The notes under the pieces: generated by a model
Told to the model about the DNA's origin: nothing
Seen by the model: the letters and a program-made list of their open reading frames with translations, nothing else
Database searches by the model: none
Program-made: the position numbers and the translations under genes
Origin: Watersipora subatra
Lineage: Eukaryota > Bryozoa > Gymnolaemata > Cheilostomatida > Watersiporidae
Length of the DNA stretch: 64,000 nt
Direction of reading: 5' to 3'
Assembly: GCF_963576615.1 (NCBI RefSeq)
Contig: NC_088708.1
Location: forward strand, 68,716,672-68,780,671
Part shown: in pieces, positions 26,037-41,000 of the stretch
How the letters are laid out: the number at the start of each line of letters is the position of its first letter
Position numbering within the stretch: position 1 is the first letter of the stretch

Positions 26037-29000
26037 CTATACTGTTGTTGATTTTGGCTCTTTGATTATATGATACTCATTGTCTGATTCTGAGGAGCTG
26101 CTGAGCTCTTCATCAGAATGCGGTGAAGCTTGAGGGCTTAGTGACAGTTGTGCGGACATTTTCAACTGTGGCTTTGGAGCTATCACAGGTTTTGCAGTAT
26201 TTCCATTAGAAATTCTGGTCGGTGCTGCTTTTGGAACATTACTTCCTGTATCATTTTGTGGAGACAGATTATACCCGACTCTTTGATTATGGGCTTCTAT
26301 TCCTATGGTTTGTCTTGGAGAAGTAACCTGAGACCTTGGCGAGCTGCATGTTGGAGACGTAACACGGGGGTAACCTGATGTGAGTCTATGATTTTGTTGC
26401 AGCTCTTGCAGCTTTTGACACTGTTGTTGAAGATCTTTTCGTCTGCTATCAGACTGATCAGAGCCAGTTGAGGTATATATTTTGCCGTTGGGTATAACCT
26501 GCCTCTCATGGTTACGTACTGGACTTGATTGGCTATACACTGGGTGACTTCCATTCATAAAATTTGTTTGCTGACTATCAGCACTTTTGTTTACAACAGT
26601 AAATGCAGAGACTGGTGACTCAGTAATATCAATGAAGTCATTGTTTCTTGGTGAACAATCTTCATCAGAATCTGACTCAGCATCCCAATGTATGGAGTCT
26701 CTATTTTGTACGAATGGTAATGCTTGATTTCTTGTTTTGGACCTATGTACAACAGATGAGACCGCATCATTACTGCGAACATGTCTAGGGCTTGAGGCTG
26801 TATTGTCACGCTTATACTCTTTTGCCCGGGCAGCTACTTTCTCAAGGCTATTTTCACCTTTAGCATCTCCTTTTTGCATCTTTTCAGCATCCTTAAGGCT
26901 TTTATTGGCTAACTCCAGAGATTTTTCAAATTTTAGCACATCTTTTGATCGCAGAATTTCTTTTCGTCGGAACAGTGATTTTTCAGCATTCTAGAAAACA
27001 GATATAGGTTTTAGCTTACCAGCAAATCGCCCACAATATATGACACAAGTTACTGTTAACGAAACGTAACTATTTCAGAGAGCAAGCTCTTTTTAAATAA
27101 AAAACATCAAAACCACTCTTCGTAGAATATAGTAACATATATAAAATGTAATTGACTTGATATGTTCAGTCAAAAGCATACTCTTTTATATGTAAATAAA
27201 TGTTTTTACTCGTGTACTAGGATATTTGAAGTCTCCCATAGATTTTAGAGCAATTATAGGGTTTGTGCATAGTAGCATACATACATACATATCGGTCAAA
27301 GATATAACAACTGCCTACTGTAAAGTATGCAATCTCCTTCAAAATTGTTAAATAACCATCACACCGAGACATACAGAATAATTACCAAACTGTAATACAA
27401 AACCCTATCTTGGGTTACTATAATGCAAATAATGGTTTTGGTCATGCTCACAGCAGGCTTGTTTTGGTCATATTCATAGTTTGCGTTATATAAGAGAATC
27501 TACTTGAACTTACAGCTATTGACTTGACACGCTCGGTGTGGTTAGGCAGAATAGATTCTATTTGCTGAAGGAGCAGCTTTTTGGTAGACTCATCCACAGG
27601 TAGTGTATGAAGAGTTGGTATAACTGCAGTTCTGTGGTTGTCGATTGCAGCCAATCTGATAAAGTATACAAACAGAAACAAAGATTGAGGTGTTCATCAT
27701 CCATTAGCAATTAATATCAGCCAAAACACTGGAAGTCGCATCAGTCATTCGCAAATAGAACAGAGCATACCGTTTCAGAGTGAAGAGCACATTGGTGACA
27801 GTCTTGCATCTTCTTAACGCTTCCTCAATTTTATCGGGTTCTTGTGCAATGAAACTACAAGGGTAAGTAAATGTATAATTATGCTAGCGATTTTGTCTAA
27901 AGAATATTTGTCCATACATCAACACAATATCTATGTACAATAATATTGTTCCTTTCATCCATAGGTGAATTATTTTCATAGTTCATAGGATACAGCATAG
28001 ATTTTTAAAAAATTCAGCGAGCGCTTACTCCTGCTGCAGAATGACACTATCCATTTCTTCTTCTGAAACAGACTTTAGTTCTCTAACCACTTGTGGGAAC
28101 TTTACTTTAATATCAGCTGCACTTCTAGTGGCTTTGCTTAGATTTAGTGCCAAAGCCTCCACTTCTGCGATATTAACATGACATCTCTTTGACACCACAT
28201 CACTCCTGAGCTCTGCTACGCATGCTTCCAGTTCACTATAATCAAAAGATCAATTAAACTACACTGCAATATTCTCTTACCATGACCTAAACTTGGCAAT
28301 AACTATAAACCAGTTGTTTTAGCTTTACTAACTATAAAAACTAAATATATTTAAAATAGTCTGTTGGTGACAAAGCTGCACATACATGTACATATTGAAG
28401 CAAATTCTATATAGATCACTCAATTTCTGTGAGTCTAATAGAGAAGGCAATGATATATCTATATTCTATATAGATATATATGTTTCTCAGTCTGTTTTCA
28501 GTATGTCCAGCTATAACTATTAAAATATTGATATTAAAATTCCGCATTTTGATGGATTTGAACTCACGATGAATACATTGACAAGTTTTTATCCTGGCAC
28601 TCTACCATTGAGCTAGAACGGCATGTTGATCAAGGATGTTTTCATATACCGCATATCCAATGGGCATGCTAATTATTTTAGCACTGCGCCCACACATTAC
28701 CATGCCTGTTAAAAATATTTTTGGACCTAAGTTTATGCAACTTGATGCTTCTTCGTTTTTTTCCGTTAGGACTAATTTATTCTGCCCCACGATATCGACA
28801 ATAATTTATCTCCAACTTAAAATTTGGCAATTTGTGTACTGATTATATACAGTGGAACCTCGGTTCTCGAACGCCTCGATTCTCGACCAAAGATTTTGAG
28901 ATTTGTTCGTCTCGGATCTTGAACATAAATTCGGTTCTCGACCAAACCGGAGCATGCGCATTGGAATAGCTCCGGAAACAGAATGGGAACATTTGTTAAC

Positions 29001-32000
29001 AAATGGAGAAGCAATTTACACTTCATAAATTCTTTACAAAAAGCAAGGAATCATTTGGGACGATGTCTCCTTTAACGAAGAGATTTGCTAGGGAGATAAC
29101 CCCTCCAGTTGACCTGAGCTAAATTGTTTTGGAGGAGGATTCTCCTTCAAAGATGTGAAGTGAATGTGCGTGTCATTGCTGTTTATATTTTCTTTTCTTA
29201 CAATTTTTTATGTAACTGATCTGTTGCATTTTTTGCTGTCAATTATTAATTTCATATTATCAATATCATTATCAATTTCTGTCATTTTTGTCATTGTATC
29301 TTAACCTTTAATGTTTATGGTGTTTTAAGAGCAAAACATACAAAATGTTTACTTTTGCTTTCTTTGTCTATCATCATCAATAGAAAACCTTTTATTAAAA
29401 TTAAACACGATCTATATTTATCCGTATTTATTTATAGTATACAGTACAGCTTATGATGTGAAATGTAAAATACTTTACCGAAGTTGTTTTCCTGACTTGG
29501 AATGGATTAAAAATTACTTACATTCATTCTAATGGAAAAAATTGTTTCGAATCTCAAACAGCCTTCTGGAACAGATAATGTTCAAGAACCGAGGTTCCAC
29601 TGTACGTTATTAGAAGATATACGTCGCTGAAAGTTATAAAATTTTTAATTTACAGTTTACTTTAGTTTTTATTTATTTTTAATTTAATTGTCCTGCACAA
29701 AACTTTTTTCTCATGATATGAAGTTTGAAAGTTACAGTTGTTGGACAAAGTTTGAAAAGCTTTACAGTTGTTTTTTATTTTCTCTTTAATTTATTTCAAC
29801 TACACAAAACACTTCTCTCGTGAGATGTAGTTTGAAAGTTAGAATGGCAAATGTTATAATATGTTAAATACAAATCAAATTTCTGTCCAAAGAATTTTTG
29901 ATTACCCGGGCAACACCAGGTAGAACAGCTACCTATTATACTAACATTTTGCCCACACGCTACGATGCCCCTGTTAAAAATTATCTTTTTGTAAGGTTCA
30001 ATATCTATATATGGGGTCAAGGCCAATTCTCCTCACGCAGACATTTATGGGAAGAGCTTTGACGTTCTCTCTCAGTACGGTCAGACAAAAACAGTACAAT
30101 ATCTCATTTTTACATTTGCACCAGTATCGATTGTCTAGTTGTTTTCGTAGTGTTTTGTGTAGTTGAAATAAATTGAGAGAAAAAATAAAAACTGAAGGTT
30201 TTCAAACTTTGTCAAACAATTAACTTTCAAACTTCCTGTCATGAGAAAAATGTTTTGCGCAGGGTGAATAAGTACAAAAAAATAAAACAACTAAAAAAAG
30301 GGTTTAGATATAAAAGTGAAATAATTAGCAAGTAATAGCTAAATTAAGTCGGCTTTGCTATGATAACAATAAAAGATCATTCGGTAATGATACAATTAAT
30401 ACGAACTGAGAAAACAAAATAAAAATCTTGAGTATGTTGAAATTATAATAACAATTTTTGCATAGAAGTGCGCGTGTGTGTGTGTGTATAAAAAGGTTAC
30501 TGTTCCATCAGAAGCTATCCATCAATACTTTTCTCATGATATGCAGTTTGAAAGTTAGAATGGCAAATGTTGTTATATATTAAATACAAATCAATTTTCT
30601 GTCCAAAGACTTTATTACCCGGGCAACGCCGGGTAGCACAGCTAGTTTATATATAAATCTCAGTTTATCTGTTGTCATGTGGTGTCCGTTCAGCTGTAGC
30701 AATTTAGATCTAGGCATGAGCAACACACTTTGTACTAGATTTGAGCTCACAAAGATTGCAATCGCAATGCTGTAAGCACGCACACCTAACCACAAGGCTA
30801 CGCCGTTCTTATTAATCCTATCCCTCTTACCATGCACTGTATACCCTTTTCGCGATTGAACACGTTAATGAAATCCCTCCCACAATGCTTGAAAGTTCTA
30901 TACAACTCTATATGATATTTTTGCTATAACACAAAAACGAATTAAAATCATATAAATGTATACCAAATAACTTTTCATTGTGGCCATAGCCAAACAGACT
31001 TTATTTAGATATTACTAGCTAACTATTTCACAGTTACATTTAAAAACCTTTATAGTTGTTTTATTTTTTTCTCTTAATATATTTTAATAAAACACTATTC
31101 TTTTATATGAAATTTAAAAGTTGGTTTTTTGAAAGTTTAAAAACTTTTATTTATTTTTTTTCTTAATTTATTTGAACTGCACAAAACACATTTCTCATAT
31201 GAAGTTCATAAGTTAGGTAAAATGATAGATGTTGTATATGTTAAATAAAAATAAGTTTTTTACTCAAAGACTATTTTATGACCCAGGCAACGCCTGGCAT
31301 TCAACTAGTACATACATGTATATATACATATATTGTTAACACCCGTTAATGTTCTCCATGTTAACATGAGCAGAGGATGACAGGCAGTATATGTTCTACT
31401 AAGTGTCACCTAGTCCAACTTTATGAATATATTAAAATATATTAAATAAAAAAGTACATGATGCTGGTATATTGCTTTAGCCTAGCTAGGTGGGGGAGTG
31501 TGCTAACAGTCTATATATACAAATAAATAATTTCTTTGGTGTTTATGTAACAGTGTTAAACTAAAAAGTCTGACTCCAAAAAGTTCTTCGCCAGAAAGTC
31601 TTTCACCTAGATCGATAAAAGGCTAACTAACATAACATTTAATATGCAATGACAATTAATGTTTTTGACAGAGTAGCATATAAGGACTATTATTGTACAA
31701 GAACTCCAACGTTTTTGCTCCCACTGCTCTCAGTCATAGCAATGGTAAGCTGATAGTGAGTTCATGGCTTACAATTTTTGGTGAGAATTGCAGAGAACTG
31801 AGCAGTATCAGTTCTCGATTGTCCACAACATACCAGCACAAAGCAGCAATGGCAGTACACTTACATAGCCATTCACAGACAAATGCGGAATAACCATGTC
31901 TTTAATAGGCAATGAATATCTTCGAGTCATGTTTTAAGGTCAAAAACTCAACCAGCGGATCGGCCCATTGAACCTGTAGCTGATTTGTAGTCACAGGTTT

Positions 32001-35000
32001 GCTGGGACTAGGCAACAAATTTGCATCAAATATAGCCTTCTGACAACGTAAAACATGCTAGTCATAAAAAATACAAATGCGCAAGCAGTCAGTAAAAACA
32101 TTGCCAATTTTATTTTTATGCTCAATGTCACTGCAAAGCTCGAACTTTTATAACAAGGGTCTTCAGAGTACGTCAATGAGTGGAGCTATGTTATGTTACC
32201 AAGATCTTAATTGATCAGCTAGTTAAATAATACACTATTAAATAACCTGTGATATAAAGATGAAACAGTCATAATTAATTAATTTTCCACTCGATGGCCA
32301 TTTTATGTAGAAGGCCTGCCTTACCAAATATTACATCAGTGAATCTCGTTGTATAGTCAAATACCTGTTTATGATCTACCCAATATACGAATTCTCTAAC
32401 AAGATGCAAAATATGAGCAAATGTTTGGCTGTACACCTCAGCAGTTTCCATCCTATGGCATTCAAGTTTACGGTTTTGTAAGTGAAGGTAGAGAGGGCGG
32501 TGAAAAATAAAAACAAAATGTAAAATTTATGAAAATAATTACATTATATTCCAAACCTACTACCAAATTACATATATTACAAACCAATAAAGTGTAAACT
32601 TTACCTGGTTCATGCAGAAATTACCTTTCCCTTCTACCTTTAAACCTATGGCTTGCCAAGCCTACACTTCATTAATTGTGTTTGTACATATAGACCAGAA
32701 TTTAAATAGTTTATATTATGCATTTGTTTTAAAGTTATCTACACTATTTATTGAAGAGTTATCTACACTATTTATTGAAGAGTTATTGTAAGTGTTTATG
32801 CTCAGGCTATGGAGGAAATTAAACACACTAAACTGTACCATTATGGGAATATACAATATTTTAAACATACAAAGTAGATCTTGTACTGAGTAAACTTTGA
32901 AGAGGTTTCGATTTATTACGTAGAAAGGAAAAATGGCATATTTTGCATCTGATTTGAGGCAATAGTGATTTTGGCAGCCAGCAATTTGTACCTTGAAAAA
33001 ACATAAATAAGATCACTTTTTAAAACTATTATTAAAGTTATTCACTTATTAAAGTTTTAGTTTAAACCTTATAAAAGCATAAAATTTTCTTGCTGTACAT
33101 CTGTGGGTCACAAAATGCGGAGCTGCTAATAATGCTCCACTAATTAAAATTAAGATATGAAATATTTTGACAAAATTTATTGGCTATGTCATATTTTGAC
33201 CAACATGAACTTTTGTAATCTTTTCGGTAAAAAAGGGTACTCTAAGTACCTTAAGAATGTGCATGTACTATGAAAAATCGCACTAAACAAATGACTTTTC
33301 ATACGCATAGTTATGAAAGTTACCCGTTAATAATTCATCATCCAATTCTAATCTAATATTTGGTGGCAGAAAGTTCTTTCATAGACAGTCTATAGTTTAT
33401 AGCAAATCAGACATTACTGATATTGTTATCATAATTTAGCTAGTTCGCTTTAAGTGCTTTTATACCCACTATTAGAAATTTGAAAACAAGTTATTGAGAA
33501 GATATACACCTGATTTGATTTAGTACTGATTCTTGATCTTTTTTGTACTCATCCACCGTCACATCAACAGCATGACGTTTCGCTCTTAGCGGACTGTGAC
33601 TCGCCCCTGGTGTACCATTCACAGCAGTCTACAAGCGAATGGTACTCGCATTAAAATACTCTACTATCATAACGAGTCTGATAGATCTACTTTTGGTAAG
33701 GGAGCAAATTTAATGTCAGCTGTAAATACACAAAGATACTGCATTTGCTACGTAAATTGTAAAGTGTACTGAATGAAAATTAAATTGCTAGTTGTATTAG
33801 GTTTTGAAGAGTCAGCACCATCAGCAATGCATAACAAGCATGACAATAACATTCTTTCATAATAACATTCTTTCATAATGACTATACATGTAAATGCAAA
33901 TTATTTCTAGTGGTAGGCAAGACAAAAATACATTTTTTCTATTGTGTGTTACCTTAATGAATAAACAGACCAACTATAGTGATAGCTATCATCCAACTTA
34001 GATGTACAATGTAAGTAAAATTGAGGTAATATTCTGTAGGAGGGCAATTTTGTTTCAGTTAAAAACTTTAAATACAAGTAACGAGAGAAAGTTATAATTG
34101 CTGCCGAAGAATCTGCTGTTCAAATAGAATCCACGGAGAAATTTTACAGAACACCAAACGCATGTTTAGTAAATCTCACTATGCTGTACGTAGATTTTAC
34201 AGAACACCAAACGCATGTTTAGTAAATCTCACTATGCTGTACGTAGATTTTTAAAATTGACACCTATATTTTATTGAAGTGAACTGGCTGTTGAATGAAA
34301 TGAATTTAAAAACGTTGGGTTTTTAAAAATTATTTTGTACTTCATAAATTTTTATGTTACATATTATGAGTTGGCCACTTTTACTGGCAAACAGCATTTA
34401 GGAACTTGAAGCATCTTGAAAATGACCTTTATTATGATAATTATAAAATCTGCACCCTTTCAGAAGCAACTGTTATGGGAAATACTTTCACTCAAATTTG
34501 CGGTGCCACCGCTATTTCCATCTTCATACATTTCCGTATGGTTTGGTCTCCTACTATTAACTTCATTCTACATGTTATGTGTTTCGGCAAGCTGTTAATC
34601 ATATGGTATACTCTCTGTGATTCAGTGCTAAACTTGGGTATACTAAATTTTATCATTAAGTTACTTTAGAAGATGAAATTGATGAGTTTGTTCATACGTT
34701 TAACAAGATTTAGTTTGATTTTTAAAATATTTGTTCGCGTTTAATATTGATTCAAAAGTACCAAGTACAACACTTTTTCATTTTTAAATCTGATTGATAC
34801 CAACAAAAATTGGGCAATAAATGAATAAATTTGAAAGCAGATGTCACCCATATACATAGAGAACTTTGCAATCAATGATGCAAAGTGCAAATGTGCTTTA
34901 CAGCCAAAAAGATTTTTGTTGCACTCACAATTCAAATATACTACCTGTATTTTTTTCAAAGCATCATTAATTGTGTCTTGTATTGACTCTGCCTGAGCTT

Positions 35001-38000
35001 CATGTATCCTCTTTAATTGCCTGAACTCAGCTTTTAGATCTTTAATCTTTTCTGATGCAGTCTTGATGCTCCCTTGAAGCTCTATGCTCACGCCAGGTTG
35101 AGGAGTTGAGCTTGATGCTCCAGAAACACCTGAACAAAGATGAACGGTAGTCACATAATACCTATGAGGGTTTTCCAATTTATAAGTGTGGCACAAGAAT
35201 TTTAGATTCACCACTTTTTTAAACTTGAAACGCTGAAATCTATTTCATATTCTGATTTAACAAAAAATAAATGAATTTACATTAGAATTAAATAAATTTG
35301 GATTTATCACTTTGACGATGACATATTTAAGCTTTGCCGACTAAGCAGATTTTTTATTGCCTACACAATTGGCCATATACATTTATAGCGAAAAATATGC
35401 TGTATTTTTAGTGTAGCTAAAAACTGGAGACTTTACATATCAAGAAATAGTAAGCCATGTTGTATTGCAACAGCAATACAACATGGCTTGTGGTGATAGA
35501 CGGTGCCACATAATAGACTTGAAACCCCTAAAATATTGAGTTTTATAGAAAAGGGCCTACAATAATATCAGCGATGTTTCATTTTCCTTTTTGAAATCAG
35601 GTATATCTTAAACAAACTTTTACAAACTCAGATTAGAAATAAAACCGGTGTATTAGTATTACCTTACCAATCTGTACAAAACTTTTCACTAGTTGGGTTC
35701 ATATTCAGTGTACGTAGTTATGAGCATGATGATCCGCATTTCTGCTCATAAGTATGCTAAATGATTAAAAATTAATCTATGAAAACTAAGCTGTTTGTCC
35801 TGTGACCATAAAAATCATAGATCATTAAAAGTTGTCTTGCAAGGTGAAACAACTCTGCATTGGCCCAATGAAATAGAATGCAGCATGCAACAGTTTTATT
35901 ATTGGGCCACAAGTAATTATTTTTAGTAGTTATCAATACCTGCTTACCAAAGTTGCATCACAACCACACCGAGTCACGATATCAATACAAAACAGAGAAT
36001 CCCACCACCAGATTAGAGATAAGTGTGTGAATCATCGACAGTGAACTACTCTCAGTCAACATGTCACAACAGACAGAAAGAGAAACGCAGAGAGTTAAGT
36101 AAAGCATTACTACAGAGAGTGAGCAATAGCTACCTGCACGTAACAACTTGGACAATTGTGTGTAGTCAATTACGTCTTCTAAACACAGAAAAAAAGAAAA
36201 TGCTTGCTTATGATGAGCAGTATTTCTTGTACATCATAATACACACATCGGGCATGTTATATATTAAAGTTAGATAATAAAAGCAAAGTTTAAAAGGCAC
36301 AATAAACGTTTAAAATGAAAACATGAAAAAACAAGATTATAAAGAGCTTTCTTACTCAATGCGGAGCGCATGGTACAAATCAATGTATACCTACTAACAG
36401 AGTCAAAGCAAAGGAATGAAGGTGAGAGAAAAACTGAGTACTAGGAAAACTTACTGCTTCTGTTAGAATGGTAGGAGAGCTCAGATAATCTGTCACTAGC
36501 TGAGCTGCCCGGCCTACTCGTAAATGCTGTCTGCACCATAGCTGTCAGATTTGCAATCTGCGTCTCCATCTTAGCCATTCGATTTCTGTACACAAACACA
36601 TAATTTTGCATACGAAAATATAACACTGGTTCATTTTGGTAGCAAACAGTCGCGCATTTATGCATTGGTTAACTTTTAAACCAGCAGACACACGAGGTGT
36701 TGTGATGAATTGCATGGTAATAAAGCATCACACGCCATCACTATGTAAGCTTTCCACACAAGTAAATGCGCTATCCATCTCACATTACTAGGCAACAAAA
36801 GCAAAATACATATAGGTGGGGAGATTCCATGTGGGAGTAAACAAGGCTTTGTTAGTTTATCCAGAAAGAATAACAGACAACCTCAACTTCTATCAAATCA
36901 AAAGTAAAACACGGTTTATGGCGTGCCATAACTTGTATGAGTAGTTAAAAGTGGTGTCAAGTCCCTTCAACAGGGATTCTACATTGTGCATCAGATTAAA
37001 CAGTGAGACAACCTTCGGTGAATTAACATAATAGAAACAAGTTTTGAATGTTTTTGCTCTTTTGCTTAATTAAGAAGTATAATCAACTAACATCATTTGA
37101 AGTACACAACTGAGGCACTTGGTGTTACTCATCTGATCATTGACAAACTAACAAAATTATCCATTCAGATGGAAGACGACTTCTGAGTAATCTGTTTATA
37201 ACCCTATACATAACTTCATTACGATGCACCCACCTACACTGAAGATTTGTAGTCGGCTTCTGGCCGGTAGCGAGTTACAATTCAAAATAAGACTGGTATG
37301 ATGTCCTAGACATAGTGATCATTGGTAAGCTGCCAACACACTCCAGAAGCATACTGCAGTCTGTTATACCAAAATTATATCCATACAGCTGTTTTATATT
37401 GTTTAATATTGCTGATTGGAACTGAACCATCGGGCCCGTCGAGTCAGTGTAAAGCGTGTGTAAAATGTAAGGCTTTTTGTTGGTCTTGAAAATACTGCCG
37501 AGTATTTGCTGAATGATTTAGTACACAATTCACAGCTATGATATATATTATACAATATAATACAAAAAAAAACTTGACATAACAAAGAATGACTGAAGAG
37601 AGCCGCTTGTCATGCCCTACAGCCCTATCAGCTGCGAAGTTACAGTCTTTTGAAAAGCTGATACGGTACGCAGTCACGCTCTCTCTAGCTGCCTTATCAG
37701 TTTAAGTAAGCCCGTAATACGCCTTATCGTCAGATATAAGTTTGGTTAAACAGTCAGTCTAAAGGACAAGTTACACGCATGTACATGTTAAATGGTGTCA
37801 TAAGTTTTGTCATTAACCTGATAATAATAAATGCGAAGAGGTTGTTTCTTCGGTCGCTTTAGTAATAGGGATTGGAGAACTTTTTAGTTTTGCTGAGAGA
37901 GGCTCTTGACTAATTTGTTTACAGCTCATAAACTTTATCAAAAAATAAGCAAACCATCTTATACTGTTTGAAGTTACTCTTCAGGTAATTTGAGCAAATG

Positions 38001-41000
38001 CAGTACAGTGATTTCCGGCTGCCCAAATTCTCAGCAAACAAGCTACATGTAGATTAGAACAAGTTCTACACACAATAAATGCACACATTTAATCACAGTC
38101 ACTGCGATACGTCTCAGACTTGCCGATCCAACTCCCACCCACAGTCATTAGTTCATATTGGCTGTAAGTATTGTTTAAAAATAGAGAGTTTGAGAATAAA
38201 ATCTTTTTTTTTCAACATTTTATGTTGTAAAGAAATAAAATAATACTTGATAGAACATGCTTTGAAGCAAAAAATAGCCAAAAAACACCAACAAATGTCC
38301 CAATAAATTAGGATAATAAGAAAATATAGTATAAAAGCCTGCATTATCCTACATTGCTGACTTGTATCTCTATGTAGTACTTGAAAAAGTTTCCAATCAC
38401 AGTTGTCCAATCACTGTTTAATTCCAATCACAGTTGAACATTTAATAGGTGTTTTTAAAATACTTCTACTCAAGCTACATCAATGCACCTCCAATGTATG
38501 GTTAGAAGACATCATACCTGGATGTGACACTGTCCTTACTCGAAATGCTGGCGTTGTCCAGTTCTTCATTTTGTGTGTACTTGCTCGGGTCTCCTCTTGT
38601 GCTATGCACAGTTGACTGCAGCGCTTGTGGAGGAATGTAGCTACCTTGAATGGTGCCAGCATTGTTAGTTGTGCGAGTGGATGAGACCAAGTGGCCAGGC
38701 ATTGTTGCTGAATGATCAACAGCAGTAGTGCCTGAAGTTGAAGAAAGATAAGAATATACTCAAGAATTGTCATCCTTCAAATCACTTGAAGCAGAACACA
38801 AACATTGTACTTTATTTTTTAGCAATAGTGCTACGAGTATGATTCACGAGCAACCTCAAAACTTTAGATAATTGACAAGTGTCATTAATCCAGTGTTAGC
38901 GATTGACAAGTGAGATGAACAAGTGTTAGTAATTGAAAAGGTGACATGAACTTGGTGTTAGCAATTGACAAATTTCAAAAAATCCATTGTCAACAAATGA
39001 CATGTGTCCAAAGTCCTATGTCAACAATTGAAAAGTGTCATGATTCTAGTATCCGCAAATGACAAGTGTCATTAATCCAGTGTTGGCAATTAACAAGTAT
39101 CAAAAATCCAGGGGCAACAGTTAGCAAGTGTCAAAAACTCAATTTCCACAATGGGCAACTGTCATGATTGTTATGACAAGTATCATGAATCATGGTCAAC
39201 AACTGACAAGTGTCATGAATCAAGAGTTAAAAATTGACACGAATTTGGAAAATGTATGCAAGGAAAACATAATACATAAATGAACCACCATGAAAAATAC
39301 TGTATGTAAGCAACAACAGAGTTTGGGTGAGTGGTACTGCAGGCAGATATGTGTATAATTATATAGGAGGCTGTTAACATTCCTGCTAGGGCTGTATCAA
39401 CAAATACGAGGACATATGAGGACATATCAGAAAAGGGTAAGCAGTGAAAATGACAGACAAAAAAGGTAAAGTTACCTGGGTATACACCATGTCGGTATAT
39501 ATTCCAATCGGAATATGCTTCCCTCAAATGAGGGTGGCACAGCTCCGGAAAATCCCTGCAGGCTACGGTTAGACATACTATATTACCATATAGTCAAGTC
39601 TTTCGAAATAACTTAAGAAGTTAAGAATCTGTAGTTAGCGCATCCGTGTTAGCGGATGATAATAAAGGCTGAACAAATAATGTGAAGTGAGACTCGGTGA
39701 TCCAACATGGGTGAAACAAAGTTCATGAAGCTATGTACCTGTCTTTTGGTACACTGGTTGAGAGACAGCAGGGAGTTGTGGTGCTGACTGTAGGTGGGTC
39801 CAGCTACTGCCCATGACAGGCTCATCAATGTTGGTCTCCTTTGTGAGAGCCATGCGCATGATAGGCCTTTGCCCATACCGACCTACATATACAACCCACG
39901 AAGCCTGCTAGAGTCAATCCTATGTCTTACTGTACAAAATGTGAATTTGTTAATAAAATTTTCAAATTCTGTTTAAAAATCCACGTATTCACTATATATA
40001 AATACTTGGTTGATATAAATGGCATAAAGTGATCTATTCAAGAGAATATCCAGATGAGTAAATCATTAACAAGTAGTAGAACATCTGCTAAAAAGACATA
40101 CGAGAAGACGATTCCATATCAAACTCTGGCTCAGAGAAGTAATGGGCATCGGTAGTGAGGCTTGAATGGGCGGAATGAGATCTTCTCACCGTACTGGGAG
40201 TGAGGGCATCAGAGTCTACCAGTTTCAGCATAGTACCATCTCGAACCTCCCTAGGCAGGGTAGTCAATCAAATCATCAATGAGTGAGACTCCATTGTAAA
40301 CAGCCAAATATTTGTGTACTCGACTGCAATTTCTTACTATTAAACAAACTAGAGAAATAAATGAGCAGTCAGCCAAGTGGATTACATTTACCGAGCAGAA
40401 AAAACAGTGTTTTAAACTTGTGAACAATACCTAAATTCTATTTGAGCTATGTTAGTGTGATAACGCGGTGTTATTAAGTGAAAAGGTCAGTCAGCACTCT
40501 GCTCCAACAAAGAGAAGTAAAGTGTGTAAAGTGCACTCACTGCAAGTGAATAAGCAGAAAGAACTTGCTGGAAGATCTGTCTAGAATGTAGAATCTACGT
40601 TTGGGAGAATTGAGCATGTCTGGTGTCAGCTGCTGAGGAAAGCAGCGAAGGAACATGGCCTTTATAGTGTCCAAATTTTTTATCTCACTCGGTAAAATGG
40701 TCTTCTTGGTTTCATTCTGATAAGTGAGAAAAACTAGCCCTGTAATGAAAATACAGACAGAAAGATGATCAGACTAACTCTGGTACATAGTACATCCAAA
40801 GATGTAAGTATTCTACTGTACAAAGGTAGGTTATCATATGTACTACTTAACCAATCCAATATTTCTAAGCGATGCAAGACAAATCAAGCACACGCCTGTC
40901 TCAAGCACAAATAGTAAGCAACATCTTCTCTTGTCTTTAGTAAATTAACAAAATATTCAAATGATGCATCCAAATTTTGCATTTTGCAAAAATTTACAGA

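Noticed and set aside
28540-28630. Minus-strand tRNA gene
   Set aside because: Box A and B resemble a tRNA, but acceptor and anticodon stems do not pair. Called a SINE-like repeat.
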